Positions 30,690 through 40,814 of a DNA stretch of 64,000 bases are shown here, one piece after another; the stretch's first letter is position 1; the number at the start of each line of letters is the position of its first letter. A model generated the notes under the pieces. It was not told the DNA's origin and made no database searches. It saw only the letters and a list, made by a program, of their open reading frames with translations. The stretch is from Spirometra erinaceieuropaei. Taxonomy: Eukaryota; Platyhelminthes; Cestoda; Diphyllobothriidea; Diphyllobothriidae. The stretch is from contig CACRXP010000116.1 in assembly GCA_902702965.1 (NCBI GenBank), positions 406,107-470,106 on the forward strand, in the 5' to 3' direction. A program made the position numbers and the translations under genes.

Positions 30690-31060
30690 CAAATTGGCTC
30701 ATTGTTGATGATTTTCAAACTCTTCAATCAGTTCTAGAGTAGTGCAGGATGTTTTCAACAATTGTTAGAATGAAGAATTTGCCAATTATGTTGTTCAATA
30801 GGAAACGACTCAGCCGTTTAAAGTTTTCGACGTAGATCTCGGAGAAAAGTTGTCAAGTAGGGAGCCTTGTACAGATGGTCGGACGATTGCAAATATCTTT
30901 TGATGGAGAATTTGTGGTACACTTCACCGGTGCGAATGAGAAGACTAATCAGTGGTGCTGTTCCTTGAAGAATTCGGGTAGAATCTTCCTCCTGATACCG
31001 TGGGAAATAACGTCAAGATCCGAAAATTCCAATAATGATAGAATTTTATGATCCTTTTCA
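30690..31060. other. No recognisable gene
   Basis: This stretch lies between the tRNA-like repeat and the NL-D RT fragment. No RT blocks continue into it, and minus-strand translation is full of stops. Confidence 0.5.
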
Positions 31061-31064
31061 TAAC

Positions 31065-31290
31065 TTTGCAGAGAATGCATGTCAAGCTTATGGACCGGTA
31101 ATTTGTCGTCGCTGCTCTGTTACCTCCTTTGTGTAGCGGAGTAATATGCGCCAGCTTCCAATCGATAGGAAGTGTCCCAGTGTCAAATGACGTTTGAAAG
31201 AGCATCGACAAGGGCACAGAAAGCTCACTGGCAAGTTCCTTGAGAAGCTTAGGTGGAATCTCGTCTGGTCCTGGCGACTTAAGTCGGTAT
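31065..31290 (-). pseudogene. NL-D RT N-terminal fragment
   Basis: The frame reads LKSPGPDEIPPKLLKELASE, LSVPLSMLFQTSFDTGTLP, WKLAHITPLHKGGN, TTNYRSISLTCILCKVMKR then IIK, after which similarity stops. This continues the protein of 32866-34434, which breaks at ELEALNE where SPGPDEIP is expected. Confidence 0.85.
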
Positions 31291-31572
31291 TTTATGCCCT
31301 GTTTGATGACGAGGCGTGCATGCACGTGAATTTCCGTGGGAAAAAACCAAGGAGGGCCTGTGCGGGTCACAGGTTTACGAGGTGATAAAGGGTAGGCCCT
31401 TGCTTACATGTAACTCTGCATGGAAAACAGACGTTTATGCTGCCTGGAACAAGGGAGGGAGAGTGGATGTTTATGAACTTGAGGCCGCCTTCACTAGGCG
31501 GCTGAAGAGATCACTCGACGCCCTTCGGAAAAGGCGATCCCGGCCGGATTCCCTTCTCGATGACTCTGACGG
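31291..31572 (+). CDS. Exon-like segment of unknown origin
   Basis: A plus-strand frame of about 86 codons (from the GTG at 31316) has protein-like composition: EFPWEKTKEGLCGSQVYEV, LLTCNSAWKTDVYAAWNKGG, VDVYELEAAFTRRLKRSLDA. It ends at DDSD exactly where GACG|GTAAGTGA gives a strong 5' splice-site match (GT at 31572). An in-frame TGA lies just upstream of 31316, so an acceptor such as TGATGACGAG|GC near 31313 would be needed. It sits inside the NL-D interruption, so it may be a captured gene exon or part of an unnamed transposon. I do not recognise it. Confidence 0.3.
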
Positions 31573-31701
31573 TAAGTGAAACTGAAGTATTATTGCACAT
31601 ACTTGGTTTAGAACCATCAACAGAACCCACGTCGTCCCGGCCGCGAGAGGATTAGCGCCCAGAATAATTGTATTTTTTATTTTTATAATAAATCATTACC
31701 T

Positions 31702-31906
31702 TATAAGAGACAAACCCACTAGTTGGGCACAGCGAGTAGGCTATCCAGGAAACGAAAATAGCAGTATCCCAACAGTTACAAACTAGTAAATAAGAACAAA
31801 GTCGTCAGCAGGTAAACGTGCACGTGCGTGTTCTTTGTCTTATTCAAAGTTGTGTCAAACGCGCATTGTAACTGATTAAAACAAAACAGATTTAAATGTT
31901 ACTACA
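31702..31906 (-). repeat. Gyp-2 3' LTR
   Basis: This 205-bp repeat matches 32374-32577 almost base for base; visible differences are CACTAG/CGCTAG and CAAACGCGCA/CAAAGCGCA. Such similarity points to recent insertion. Confidence 0.92.
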
Positions 31907-31971
31907 ATACTCCCCCTCCTAGGAGAACGGAGTTCAAAAAAAATTGTTAATAGAAGGAAAATGTGGGAGTG

Positions 31972-32190
31972 TTATGCATATTGTACAAGTTCGTAACGGT
32001 CGGGAAAACGGACATGACGACCGCTGCGCGTAAGGGGAGGAGTCTGTGGGATAAGGGGAGACGCGGGGTTATTGGGCGTAAAAGGAGTCTGGGAAATAGC
32101 AAGTGGCAATGTGCCAAGTGGGGGTTGTTCGGTTGGAGAAGTTGGAAGAGGCTCGGTATAAGCCGCCTTCAAGCGATCGATTGAGACCAC
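31972..32190 (-). pseudogene. Gyp-2 pol C-terminal tail (after integrase)
   Basis: The frame reads VSIDRLKAAYTEPLPTSPTE, a proline-rich linker, then TRSGRHVRFPDRYELVQYA and a stop. SIDRLK...AY and TRSGR.V.FPDRY close the pol polyprotein of many Ty3/gypsy elements downstream of integrase. The upstream part is lost in the gap. About 65 bp separate its stop from the purine tract. Confidence 0.8.
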
Positions 32191-32200
32191 GTCGGTGCGG

Positions 32201-32247
32201 NNNNNNNNNNNNNNNNNNNNNNNNNNNNNNNNNNNNNNNNNNNNNNN
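32201..32247. other. Assembly gap (47 N)
   Basis: The gap lies inside Gyp-2, where most of pol should be. Repeat collapse is the likely cause. Confidence 0.99.
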
Positions 32248-32373
32248 TGGATAGCAAATAAGGGCTAGATGAATAATCTGATCGATAAAAATTAGAGTGA
32301 GGATTAATCCGAATGGAAATAGTTATGCACAGAGATTAAACAGAAGGAGCTATGAACGATATAGGGTCACCAG

Positions 32374-32577
32374 TATAAGAGACAAACCCGCTAGTTGGGC
32401 ACAGCGAGTAGGCTATCCAGGAAACGAAAATAGCAGTATCCCAACAGTTACAAACTAGTAAATAAGAACAAAGTCGTCAGCAGGTAAACGTGCACGTGCG
32501 TGTTCTTTGTCTTATTCAAAGTTGTGTCAAAGCGCATTGTAACTGATTAAAACAAAACAGATTTAAATGTTACTACA
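32374..32577 (-). repeat. Gyp-2 5' LTR
   Basis: This is the partner of 31702-31906. On the minus strand it is followed by CTGGTGACC (32373-32365), the putative primer-binding site. Confidence 0.92.
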
Positions 32578-32737
32578 ACCTCTATCATGACACAACGCCT
32601 TCCTTCAACTTTCGTGGGGGGAGGGGGGTTCCGTAGTTCTTTAAGTACTAAATAGGATGAAGGTGGGAAACAGAGCTTTCGTTGGTGCTAAAACGGAAAG
32701 GTCGCTAAGGAATGCCGTCCCGCAGCTGCATAATGCC

Positions 32738-32860
32738 GTATCGCGACTTTTCGCCATTGTTTCCATAGCGACCACATGGACAAAATCCGCTATAAATCGG
32801 TCATTGTATCGCGACTTTTCCACAGCGAGGCGCCGACACCTCGCTGTGGAATTGCTACTA
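32738..32860. repeat. Repeated GTATCGCGACTTTTC and an 11-bp hairpin
   Basis: GTATCGCGACTTTTC occurs twice about 67 bp apart (near 32739 and 32806). A perfect 11-bp inverted repeat CCACAGCGAGG/CCTCGCTGTGG with an 8-base loop lies at 32820-32849. These sit at the right edge of the segment interrupting NL-D and might be subterminal signals of an unnamed element. A matching left end was not found. Confidence 0.6.
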
Positions 32861-32865
32861 GGGTT

Positions 32866-34434
32866 CGATTCGTTCAATGCCTCTAATTCTCTTCGGACAA
32901 TGCCTTCTGAGAAGAGTATATCACAGACTCTTGGAGTCGGCAGTTCTTCTGTGGGGGAAGGAAGGAACCTGGCTTCGTTTGTGTAGACTGATTGGAAAAA
33001 CCGTGAAAAATGCGCAGCTTTATCCCTACTATCAGCGATCTCAACGTCATCAGTAGTCTTTATCAAGGGAATTTGATGCCTGTTCCTTGTACTTCGTCGG
33101 AGGGGGCTGTAGAGCAATTTTGGGTTCTGAGTTGCTTTTTGTAGCAAGTTCTTCTCGAATTCCCGCCGCGTCTTCATTATCAGCTTCCTCAGCTTGTTCC
33201 TCTGTGTCTTGTAGGTGTTGAAGCATTCAGCTTGTCTAGTGACGCAGTGTTTTCTCCACAATTTGTGCTTCCTGTTGATTTCTTTCTTAAGGTTGCTATT
33301 AAGCCACCCAGGGCGTTTGTTCAGTCTAATACTAGTCAGTGGGCAGTGGTTGTTGATGAGCTGCAGAAGGACATTCTTGAACAGCTCCCACTCATCGTTG
33401 GCACTTCCCGTAAACAATGAGCCCCAGTCAAGACCGGATAAGTCTGCCCTCATCTGATTGAAGTCGCCCCGCCAAACATTCCGTCTTTTTCGTTCTGGAG
33501 TATACGAAATGGAGAATAACGAATAACTCCACATAAGCACTACGTGATCACTTCGGCCAAGGGGCGGCATGGAGGTGATCTCGTCTATGCTGTCTGGTGT
33601 TTTCGTAAATACCAGATCCAGGCAGTTTGCCCCTTGTCCTTCATGTGTTCTCGTTGGAAACATTACATGTTGTGTGAGGCACGCATTTAATGTTTTGCGC
33701 AACAGGCGGTAATCGAATGCCAATTTTGGACCTGACGCTTGGAGGGTATTCCAATTTGTTCTTGGTGCGTTGAAGTCGCCCATGATCATGATGTTAGTTC
33801 GACTGAAAAATTTCTCCAACTGCTCCAATAGTTGACTGTCGGCGATTCGGTCTCTCCTAGGTGGTCGGTAGACAGTAAGGACATCGAGACACGGGGAACC
33901 GGTAGCCTTGATGGTCAACCAGATAGCTTCCGTACTGCACGCAAACTTGGTGGTGTTATCCGACACTGCCAGACCGTCATTCACATACACAACGATACCA
34001 CCACCCTGACGATGTTCCCTGCCCCTCCGATAAATTTGGTATCCAGGCAAGGCTACGTCGTTATCGTTAATATTCCCGGACAGCCAGGTCTCAATTACTG
34101 CTAAAACATCTGGAGACAGCTCAGCAAGGCAAAGTTTTAGTTCGTCTAGTTTCGATATGAGGCTTTGGGCATTCGTGTACAAGCACCTCAGTTTAGCACC
34201 AGCCGAATTCCCCGTTGCATGTGTGACTGCTGAGAGCATTACTCCGTTATCGCAGACGTCGTGTTCTCTAGGCTCTTCCGTTACCTGATTAGTTCCATTT
34301 ATATGCCTTGTTTCAGTCAGATCACTGGACGCTACGGGCTCACTTGTGTTGGCGCCTTGATCAAGTGGTTCAACGAAGGTGTCTGTTTTAGCTGAGTAGC
34401 TGTCGTCCTTCGTAGTATTACAGGCTGGTTCCAC
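32866..34434 (-). pseudogene. NL-D ORF2: endonuclease and start of RT, truncated by insertion
   Basis: From 34434 the endonuclease blocks are all intact: LRCLYTNAQSLISKLDELK, VLAVIETWLSGN, GGGIVVYVNDGLA, VLTVYRPPRRDR, IMIMGDFNAPRTNW, ANCLDLVFTKT and PPLGRSDHVVLMW. The linker to RT follows (KINRKHKLWRKH-like basic region, FFQSVYTNEARFLPSP). After ELEALNE near 32870 the frame enters foreign sequence and ends at 32641. Some 520 codons of true element protein are uninterrupted. It overlaps ORF1 by about 100 bp. Confidence 0.88.
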
Positions 34435-35105
34435 TGAAACGGCATATATTTCCGAACTACCTTCCCCTTGAAGAGAGCCAGATTGTGTTTGCCATCCTTC
34501 AGCCTTGATTTTAACTCCAAGACAAGTTCCCGGCGTTTCAACCGTTCCGCCGGTGAATAGTCCGGTTGAAAAAAAACCCGTTTGTCTGTGTTTCTGAGAT
34601 CGGTTTTTTTAGAGAGGATAAACTTGATTTGCTCATTGTTCTCCAGCATAATTTTGAGAGGGCGAGGTGTTTGTGCTACTTTCCTGTCTTCACTCCGTTT
34701 TCCTATCCGGAAGGCTTTCAGAACCTTTATTTCCATGTCTGCCGGCAGTAAATGATTTAGCAGACCATGAAAATAAGCAAGGTCCTCTGAGACACGGTCT
34801 TCAGGTCTGACTGCATTCGATTCTGACAAACCCTGAATAACCAGACACTGCTGGTGAGCATGGTCCTCCTTTTTCTGTCGTTCCGGTGAATGCGCTGCAT
34901 GTGGGCGAGGACGATTTACGGAGTCATCGCTTGGACGCACACTTTTACTGTCTACCGACTGTCCCGAGCAACCCATCAGGGCTGGCTGTGACTTCAGAAT
35001 CCTGTCATGGCGATTCCCTCTCCCCTCTACCCACGGGTTTATGTCTTCGCATTCAGATACGTGCTCTGTAGTGCGCTCGGGGTGGTTGACAGAACAAGAG
35101 GACAA
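34332..35105 (-). CDS. NL-D ORF1 protein (RNA-binding)
   Basis: The 257-codon open frame starts with a charged low-complexity region, then LVIQGLSESNAVRPEDRVSE, LAYFHGLLNHLLP, IKVLKAFRIGKRSEDRK, RPLKIMLENNEQIKFIL, RVFFQPDYSPAERLKRREL and KVVRKYMPFQW. The C-terminal two thirds are homologous in order to NL-B and NL-C ORF1. It is shorter than NL-C ORF1 and lacks the Cys-pair coiled-coil start, so the true 5' end may be missing. The end overlaps ORF2. Confidence 0.75.
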   Translation of the reverse strand: MSSCSVNHPERTTEHVSECEDINPWVEGRGNRHDRILKSQPALMGCSGQSVDSKSVRPSDDSVNRPRPHAAHSPERQKKEDHAHQQCLVIQGLSESNAVRPEDRVSEDLAYFHGLLNHLLPADMEIKVLKAFRIGKRSEDRKVAQTPRPLKIMLENNEQIKFILSKKTDLRNTDKRVFFQPDYSPAERLKRRELVLELKSRLKDGKHNLALFKGKVVRKYMPFQWNQPVILRRTTATQLKQTPSLNHLIKAPTQVSP

Positions 35106-35233
35106 CGGTAGACTGGATGACCCAGGTATATCGTCTCCAGGCAGAAGAGAAATCCCATCACTTACAGCAAGAGGCTTAGGTGAGATGGCTTCCGCGCCAG
35201 GTAATTTTGTTGCGACATCGCTTAAGACATCCC

Positions 35234-37630
35234 TGAAGTCCGCTGGTCTCCGCCTTCAGGCCCCAGAAGGTTCGATGACTTTCTTGAGGCTGTGGATGTC
35301 GGGATGTGGACTCAGGTTGTTGATTTTCCCACCCGAGGCTCAAGTATACTTGACTTAATTTTCTGTAGAGGCTGCCTGCCATCGTCAGTGTCATCCCCAG
35401 GCCCACTCGGGGGCTCAGACCATGACATAGTTGTTTCAACGTTGGAATTCGAGGCTGACGAAATGTCGTCCCAAAAGTATAACTTTTTCCGCGATTTCCG
35501 ATCAACTCGCTCAACCGAATTATTAACACACCTTTATTCCTACGACTGGACTGAGTTCTTCCTTAGTTCGGATGTAAATGTTTGCACTGCAACACTGTAC
35601 GAAATTTTGGGTCCGCTTATTTCTCGTTTTGTCCCCCGTAAGAAAATTATTAATGTTGGGGATGAGATTTTCCTACCTTTACCCTTTCGTCGCAGATTGC
35701 GCAGGCTTTATCGTCGTTTCCATCTTCAGAACGATGTTTCTGTTCTGCCCTTGATTTGTGATATTTTTGATCGAGCTAAGAGATTGTCTGAAGAAAAACA
35801 GCTAGCCGAAGAGGTCCATTTTATCGAAAACCATTCGTTAAATGTCTCGAAACTTTTCTCTAGAAAAATACGAACTCATCGAAAGACGCAGCATCCCATC
35901 CTTCGAGACGATCTCGGAAATCCCATAGTTGATGCCCAGTTAACCGCGGATAGCTTCAATGATTTCCTGTCCAAAACGTTTATTGAAGACTCGACCACTT
36001 CTCTTCCGACCCTCCAGTCATTAACCGGGGCAGTTCTAGAAACTATAACTTTCACTCTGTGGGGTGTGACTGTTGCGATTCGGCGTTTTCGTCAATCTTA
36101 TAGTCCAGGCCCTGATGGTGTCCCAGTAAGCATTTTAAAAGCCGATGCAAACACGATCTTCCCATCCCTCTTATGCAAGATATTTAATCTTGTTCTTGAA
36201 AGTGAAATGTATCCTACCTTGTGGAAGAAATCGCACATTTTGCCCATTCCTAAGCACGGCAAATCTACATCATTTGATGACTTTCGGCCAATAAACACCC
36301 TCCCTGCAGTTTCGAAGATCTTAGAGACATTAATCAAGGATAAGATGATGTGTAACTTAACAGCGAACAACTTACTGAGTGTTGCTCAGCATGGATTCCT
36401 CAAAGCTCGATCTTGTGACACCTGTCAACTCTCTTTCTTTGACTATGTTCTCCAATCTAGGGACCATGGTTTTGCTCTTTACACAGTATATTTCGATTTC
36501 ACTAAGGCTTTTGACCGTGTTGACCATGCTCTTCTCCTCTTGAAATTGTCCTCTTTCGGAATAGGTGGCAAACTTTTAAATTTTATATCCCCTTACCTGG
36601 GCACTCGCACACAACGAGTTAAGATTTCCAATACCATCTCCAACCCCACACGTGTGAGGAGTGGAGTCATCCAGGGTAGTGTACTCGACCCGCTTTTATT
36701 TGCCTTTTCGTTAATGATGTACCCGATTTATTTCAGAATGGTAGACCTTTCATGTATGCCGATGATCTTAAAGTTGCATATCGATATAGGCCGGCAGATC
36801 ATGACATCGTGCTTGAGCTCCTAAAGAGCGATCTACAGGCTTTTGCCCAGTGGTGCCGCACATGGCGCCTTTCTCTCTCTTGGCATAAGTGCTCAGTCAT
36901 GGTGGTTGGCGACGACCGCCAACCTCAACTAACTATTGAAGGTCACGCAATAAATGTGCCAGGGGTAATAAAGGATTTGGGCATATCATACTCCAAGAGT
37001 CTCAATCTCTCGGAGCACTGTGCCTTGATAGTCTCCAAAGCACGTAGAACGACCGGGTTTATCCTCCGAAATTTTAAAACTAGGGACATTAGAATGCGCC
37101 TTTTCAACATGTACGTTAGACCTGGTCTGGAATACTGTTCGTTTTCATTTAGCCTCATGCGTGCTACTGAGCGGAAGAAAATAGAATCCGTTCAACACTT
37201 TTTTACTAAGAGAATTTTAACCCCGGAACACCGACATTTGTCTTACCAAGAACGTTGCCGGGTTAAGGCCCTCGATCCTTTATGGTTCCGTAGATTACAA
37301 AAGGGACTATTTTTGCCATTTAAACTCTTATATAATCACACATTTAACCCGCTCACCTCTTTAAGACATCATATCCACCCACGACGTAACAGTCACCGTG
37401 AGGTCTTCTTATTTCTGCCTCTGGCACGTACTGTTAAATATCGTCGGTTCTTTTCTGTAAATGCAATTGCTATTTGGAATAAACTACGCATGAGTGTGAA
37501 AACTCTGCAAAATTTTTCTTTATTTAAGAGAACTATTACTCGATTTTTGCATTCGGAAAAGCTCCCACAAATGTTGGGTGCTGAATCTACTGATCGACTG
37601 TACCGTAGCGATGGCGTTTGTGGTCTCTGA
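35234..37630 (+). pseudogene. NL-E endonuclease C-terminus plus RT, one frameshift
   Basis: The frame 35292-36824 holds ILDLIFCRGCLPS, GPLGGSDHDIVVSTLE, SYSPGPDGVPVSILKA, ILPIPKHGKSTSFDDFRPIN, AQHGFLKARSCDTCQ, VYFDFTKAFDRVDHALLLL and GVIQGSVLDPLLFAF (GP changed to DP). Near 36710 one base is lost. The protein continues in the frame 36752-37630: FMYADDLKVAYRYRPADHDI (YADD intact), WRLSLSWHKCSVMVVGDDRQ, ARRTTGFILRNFKTRDIRMR, VRPGLEYCSFSFSLM and FSVNAIAIWNKL at the end. Without the shift RT would be complete. Confidence 0.9.
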
Positions 37631-37921
37631 ACACTATGGCCGGTCTCACCAGCTGTTCCTCGACGCCTCTACTTTGACTATCTCCAACTTCATGAAAGGA
37701 ATTTGACGTCCGATAATCTCCGATACCGTGCAACCTCCCCCCTTCTTGATGGTCGATATTCTTCCACCGCCGGCAGTTTTTTCTCCTGAGCCCTCCAAAC
37801 CACAAAAACCACCATCAACTATATTTTTATGCCTTAAGCTCAGGAGTTTTTTTTCACTGCTGGTCGGATTTGTGTTTAATCGCTTCCATTGACAATGCCT
37901 GTAAACTGGCATTAAATTAAA

Positions 37922-37943
37922 ATTTATTTATTTATTTATTTAC
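37922..37943 (+). repeat. (TTTA)n tail of NL-E
   Basis: Five to six TTTA units close the element and directly precede the resumption of NL-B. Confidence 0.9.
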
Positions 37944-37945
37944 TA

Positions 37946-39455
37946 TGTGTCCCAAAAAGCTTTATGGGTACACCTCAGTAGGAGAAAACATATAGTCGAA
38001 ATTGCATGTCTAAGGGATAATCTCGGGAACTTATTCGTTGGAGGGCCACAGAAAGTGCAATTACTATCTCTTTTTTCTCAGTCGGCTTTTACGAAGCGGT
38101 CCGCTGAAGACATACAGGAGTCTCAAATGCGCCAAGATATTGCCGTCACTGAAACCGTTGCTTTTTCTGTCGAAGAAGTAAGACGTGTCCTCAGTCAAAT
38201 GAAACCGGATAAGTCTCCTGAACCCGATGGTATTCCTAGGCTGATAATTAAGGAGCTATCACCGGAGCTGTCAAAGCCTCTTCCGCCTCTCTTTCAGCTG
38301 TCAATGAGAGTAGGAAGGCTCCCCTCATAGTGGAAATCGGCCGAACTCGTTCTTTTTTAAAAGGGGTGTTGCAGGATGGCATCAAGCAGCTTCAGGCCTA
38401 TTAGCTTAACTTGCCTCCCATAAAAACGATGGAAGCTCTAGTAAAGAGTGCTATACATCAATTTTACGAAGAAGATAACATCTTGCAGGATTTTTAACAT
38501 GGTTGCCGGAGAGGACGTTCCTGCCTCTCAAATCTGCCGGCTTGTCTGGAGATCTGGACCAGAGCTTTAGAAGAGGGCTTTGAGGTCGATGTCGTGTACA
38601 TCAATTTCTGCAAAACGTTCGACACTGTCCTGCACTAATGCATTCTTCACACATTGAACGCCATCGGCATCCGGGAAGATCTTCTGAACTGGATAAGAGC
38701 GTTTCTGGTTGGTCGGAAACAACGTGTCTGTCTCAGAGATGATATTTCATAATTGGGGAACGTGATTAGTGGTGCGCCTCAAGGCTCAGTTCTCGGAGCC
38801 TTGCTCATTATCCTTCATGTTAACGACAGCCTTCAGGAACTGGACCGCGGTAAAATAATGTTTGCAGACGTCGGTAAGCTTTGGCAAGACAGTAAGAGTC
38901 CAAATGACAAGAACGTCCTTCAAAACAATCTGCACCAGTTGCAAGCGTGGACGGAGAAATGGCTTCTGGATTTCAACGTGCAGAATTTTGTCATCTTTCA
39001 TCTGCGTCTAACCAGCTGTCACTCAAATGACAGTATGAGAGCATATCGGCTGGAAGACAGTGTACTTCCCGCACAATATTCGCAGAAGGATCTCGGTGTT
39101 TGGATACAGAGCGACATGAAACCAACACCGCAGTGCAACAAGGCTGCAAAGAACGCCATGGGAGTGCTCCATGCGATCAAAACTGCGTTCCTTATTTTCG
39201 ACGTCCTTGCAACTCCTCAAGAAACTCTTGGACGATTATCTGTGTTCCCCGTCTCCCCTCGACATTCCGAACCTGGGCTAAATACCCCGCGATCCCCGGG
39301 GATTTTTCCCTGAAACGATGCTACTCAAACGAATCGAGTACTGTTTTATTGACGAAGATTTTCAACTTTCGTGTACAGTTTCATCTAACGAGCTGACATG
39401 TAAGCAGTAGGGTTGTCAAAGGCCTAGCCTACTGTCCTTACCAAATCAACTGAAA
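37946..39455 (+). mobile_element. NL-B copy 2, piece 4 of 4 (RT and 3' end)
   Basis: It resumes at TGTCCCAAAAAGCTTTATGG, matching copy 1 at 2257 (CGTCCCAAGAGGTTTTACG), and runs collinearly to the family 3' end (GTCCTTACCAAATCAACTGA near 39431-39450; copy 1 has ATCCTTACCAAATAAACTGT). The post-RT region is shorter than in copy 1, because the text joins GVLHAIKTAFLIFD to LATPQETLGRLS. Confidence 0.85.
38040..39313 (+). pseudogene. NL-B reverse transcriptase, copy 2
   Basis: Blocks: VRRVLSQMKPDKSPEPDGIP (SPGPDEIP changed), RLIIKELSPELSKPLPPLFQ, VVYINFCKTFDTV, ISGAPQGSVLGALLIILHVN, KIMFADVGKLWQDS (FADD changed to FADV, second aspartate lost), WLLDFNVQNFVIFHL and KDLGVWIQSDMKPTPQCNKA. Stops occur at about 38328, 38497 and 38750. 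An internal deletion of about 550 bp removes most of the post-RT region relative to copy 1. Confidence 0.8.
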
Positions 39456-39790
39456 TAATCCAAGTGCCGCTCGACCAGGTGGGATGTTCGCTGTGGTTAT
39501 CCGAGTGTTAGAACGTTACAATGTGAACATCGCTGCACGCAGTGAAACCCGCCTCCCACATCGAGGGCGGCTGAATGCACCTGATTCAAAGTGTAACTTC
39601 TGGAACAACCGTCACAAGGTGGGTTACTGCAATGCTGGATTCGCATTCGCCGTCGGAAATGACCTCCTCAAGGAGCCGCCTTTATTGCCTCACAGAGTCA
39701 CAAACCCCTTACCTTAATGAGGCGCCAAATTCACGGAAGACTTCGGTTCCAACGCCTATAAAATTGCAAGCAGTTATGATGTGAGGGTGA
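39456..39790 (+). pseudogene. RTE-type endonuclease fragment
   Basis: Two frames together read VIRVLERYNVNIAARSETRL, PHRGRLNAPDSK, HKVGYCNAGFAFAVGNDLLK and LLPHRVTNPLP. This fits the RTE endonuclease start (LERY.V.I.ALSETRL, then GFA...ND). The catalytic SET block survives. Nothing further of the element follows. Confidence 0.6.
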
Positions 39791-40810
39791 AACTTTTCTC
39801 AGCTTGCCGCAATCTGTGAAATATTTCCTGTTTATCGTCCCGCGGGGCGTTTCTCATGAAATCGAACTTGTATCCATAATTCAGCATACAAGCGCCATTA
39901 TTACCTAAGTCTTTCCCTTCTATGAAGAGAATACGTAAAATCCGATGAGCGTGCGAGCGACATGTACAAATGCCACAGCATGATGCTATACCATGGCAGG
40001 GGATCAGAAAGCTAATGAGAATGTGAGGCAGTATGTGAACGCATTTTGTTAGGAAATTATTCGCCTTAGAGAGCCGAGCTTCAAGCGACCCATGAGTGTA
40101 GATGAAAACGGGGAGCCGCAGAAAGATTATCAGGGTATTTGTGAGATGTCTTTCAGTAATTTCATCTGAAATGTCATCTCTAGTTGTATTTATGGGTTTT
40201 CAGGGCATTACTGTTGACATTTTCTCCTTCAAGAGAATAAAGGTGTATTCAAACGGAAGAACCAATGTGAGTATTTAACTCCGAACCCTTAGATTTAGGA
40301 AACCGGAAAATGACCAATGAGAATAAGGCCTGAACGTGACAAATTAGTGTATATTGGCCAGTGGGAAATCCCACTTGACCGAACCTTACGCATAGTAAAA
40401 ATCATAAAACTTTATTACATCTACACAGTGGCCCAATGTTCATGGACATTTCGCCGTCCTCGGCGAATGCATTTCCCTCTGTTTCGCTGGCGTTCTCACT
40501 TAAAACTTCTGCATATTTTATGTTCTGTCGCCTCTGAGGTATGAATTATTTGGCCCTGTCTTCGCTTCCGGCGAAATAATGTCAACTTTTTCAATTAGTT
40601 TTCAAAGCAGACCTCGTATTGGACAGTGCTGGCGCTTTTCCTCGGCGCCTGATGAAGAGAACCATTCTCTCTGCTCAAGTCGACTGATGTAAACAACGAA
40701 TTCTGTAGTGAAATAAAACTCGCCGTTCTGAACAACGATAGCCATATGCAAGAGCAACTTTTACTATGTACGATTTTTATCAGTTAATAATGAACTTACC
40801 CGAAAGTTCT
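39791..40810. other. No recognisable gene
   Basis: Only short chance frames are seen. No repeat shared with the rest of the window was noticed. Confidence 0.5.
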
Positions 40811-40814
40811 GCTG

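Larger units (their letters stand above)
31702..32577 (-). mobile_element. Gyp-2 gypsy element with two LTRs and a collapsed interior
   Basis: LTRs at 31702-31906 and 32374-32577 are nearly identical, and ACCT (31698-31701 and 32578-32581) flanks the pair as a 4-bp target repeat. On the minus strand the LTR runs TGTAGTAAC ... CTCTTATA. CTGGTGACC follows the 5' LTR as a primer site, and AGGAGGGGGAGTA precedes the 3' LTR as a purine tract. Only 467 bp lie between them, including a 47-N gap, whereas a gypsy interior is several kb. Either the assembly collapsed or the interior is deleted. Confidence 0.9.
31060..35210 (-). mobile_element. NL-D non-LTR retrotransposon, interrupted copy
   Basis: ORF1 (35105-34332) and ORF2 endonuclease to early RT (34434-32866) are well preserved. 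The frame is broken at 32866 and RT resumes at about 31290-31060. The 1.57-kb interruption holds an exon-like segment and a gypsy LTR element. RT from the catalytic core onward is missing. Confidence 0.85.
35234..37945 (+). mobile_element. NL-E non-LTR retrotransposon, plus copy, 5'-truncated
   Basis: It begins inside the endonuclease at text VRWSPPSGPRRF and runs through RT and a 3' UTR to (TTTA)n at 37922-37943, after TTAAATTAAA. It is highly similar to the minus copy 18066-21300 but lacks the tRNA-repeat insertion and the RT deletion. The right flank is NL-B piece 4. Confidence 0.88.

Noticed and set aside
30503..30727. N-terminal extension of NL-C ORF1
   Set aside because: The extra 75 codons read through a tRNA-like sequence and have no counterpart in the NL-B or NL-D ORF1 proteins, so the inner Met at 30502 was preferred.
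32641..32865. The last 75 codons of the 597-codon NL-D frame as element protein
   Set aside because: After ELEALNE the text no longer fits RT and continues into the hairpin and 15-mer repeats of the interrupting segment.
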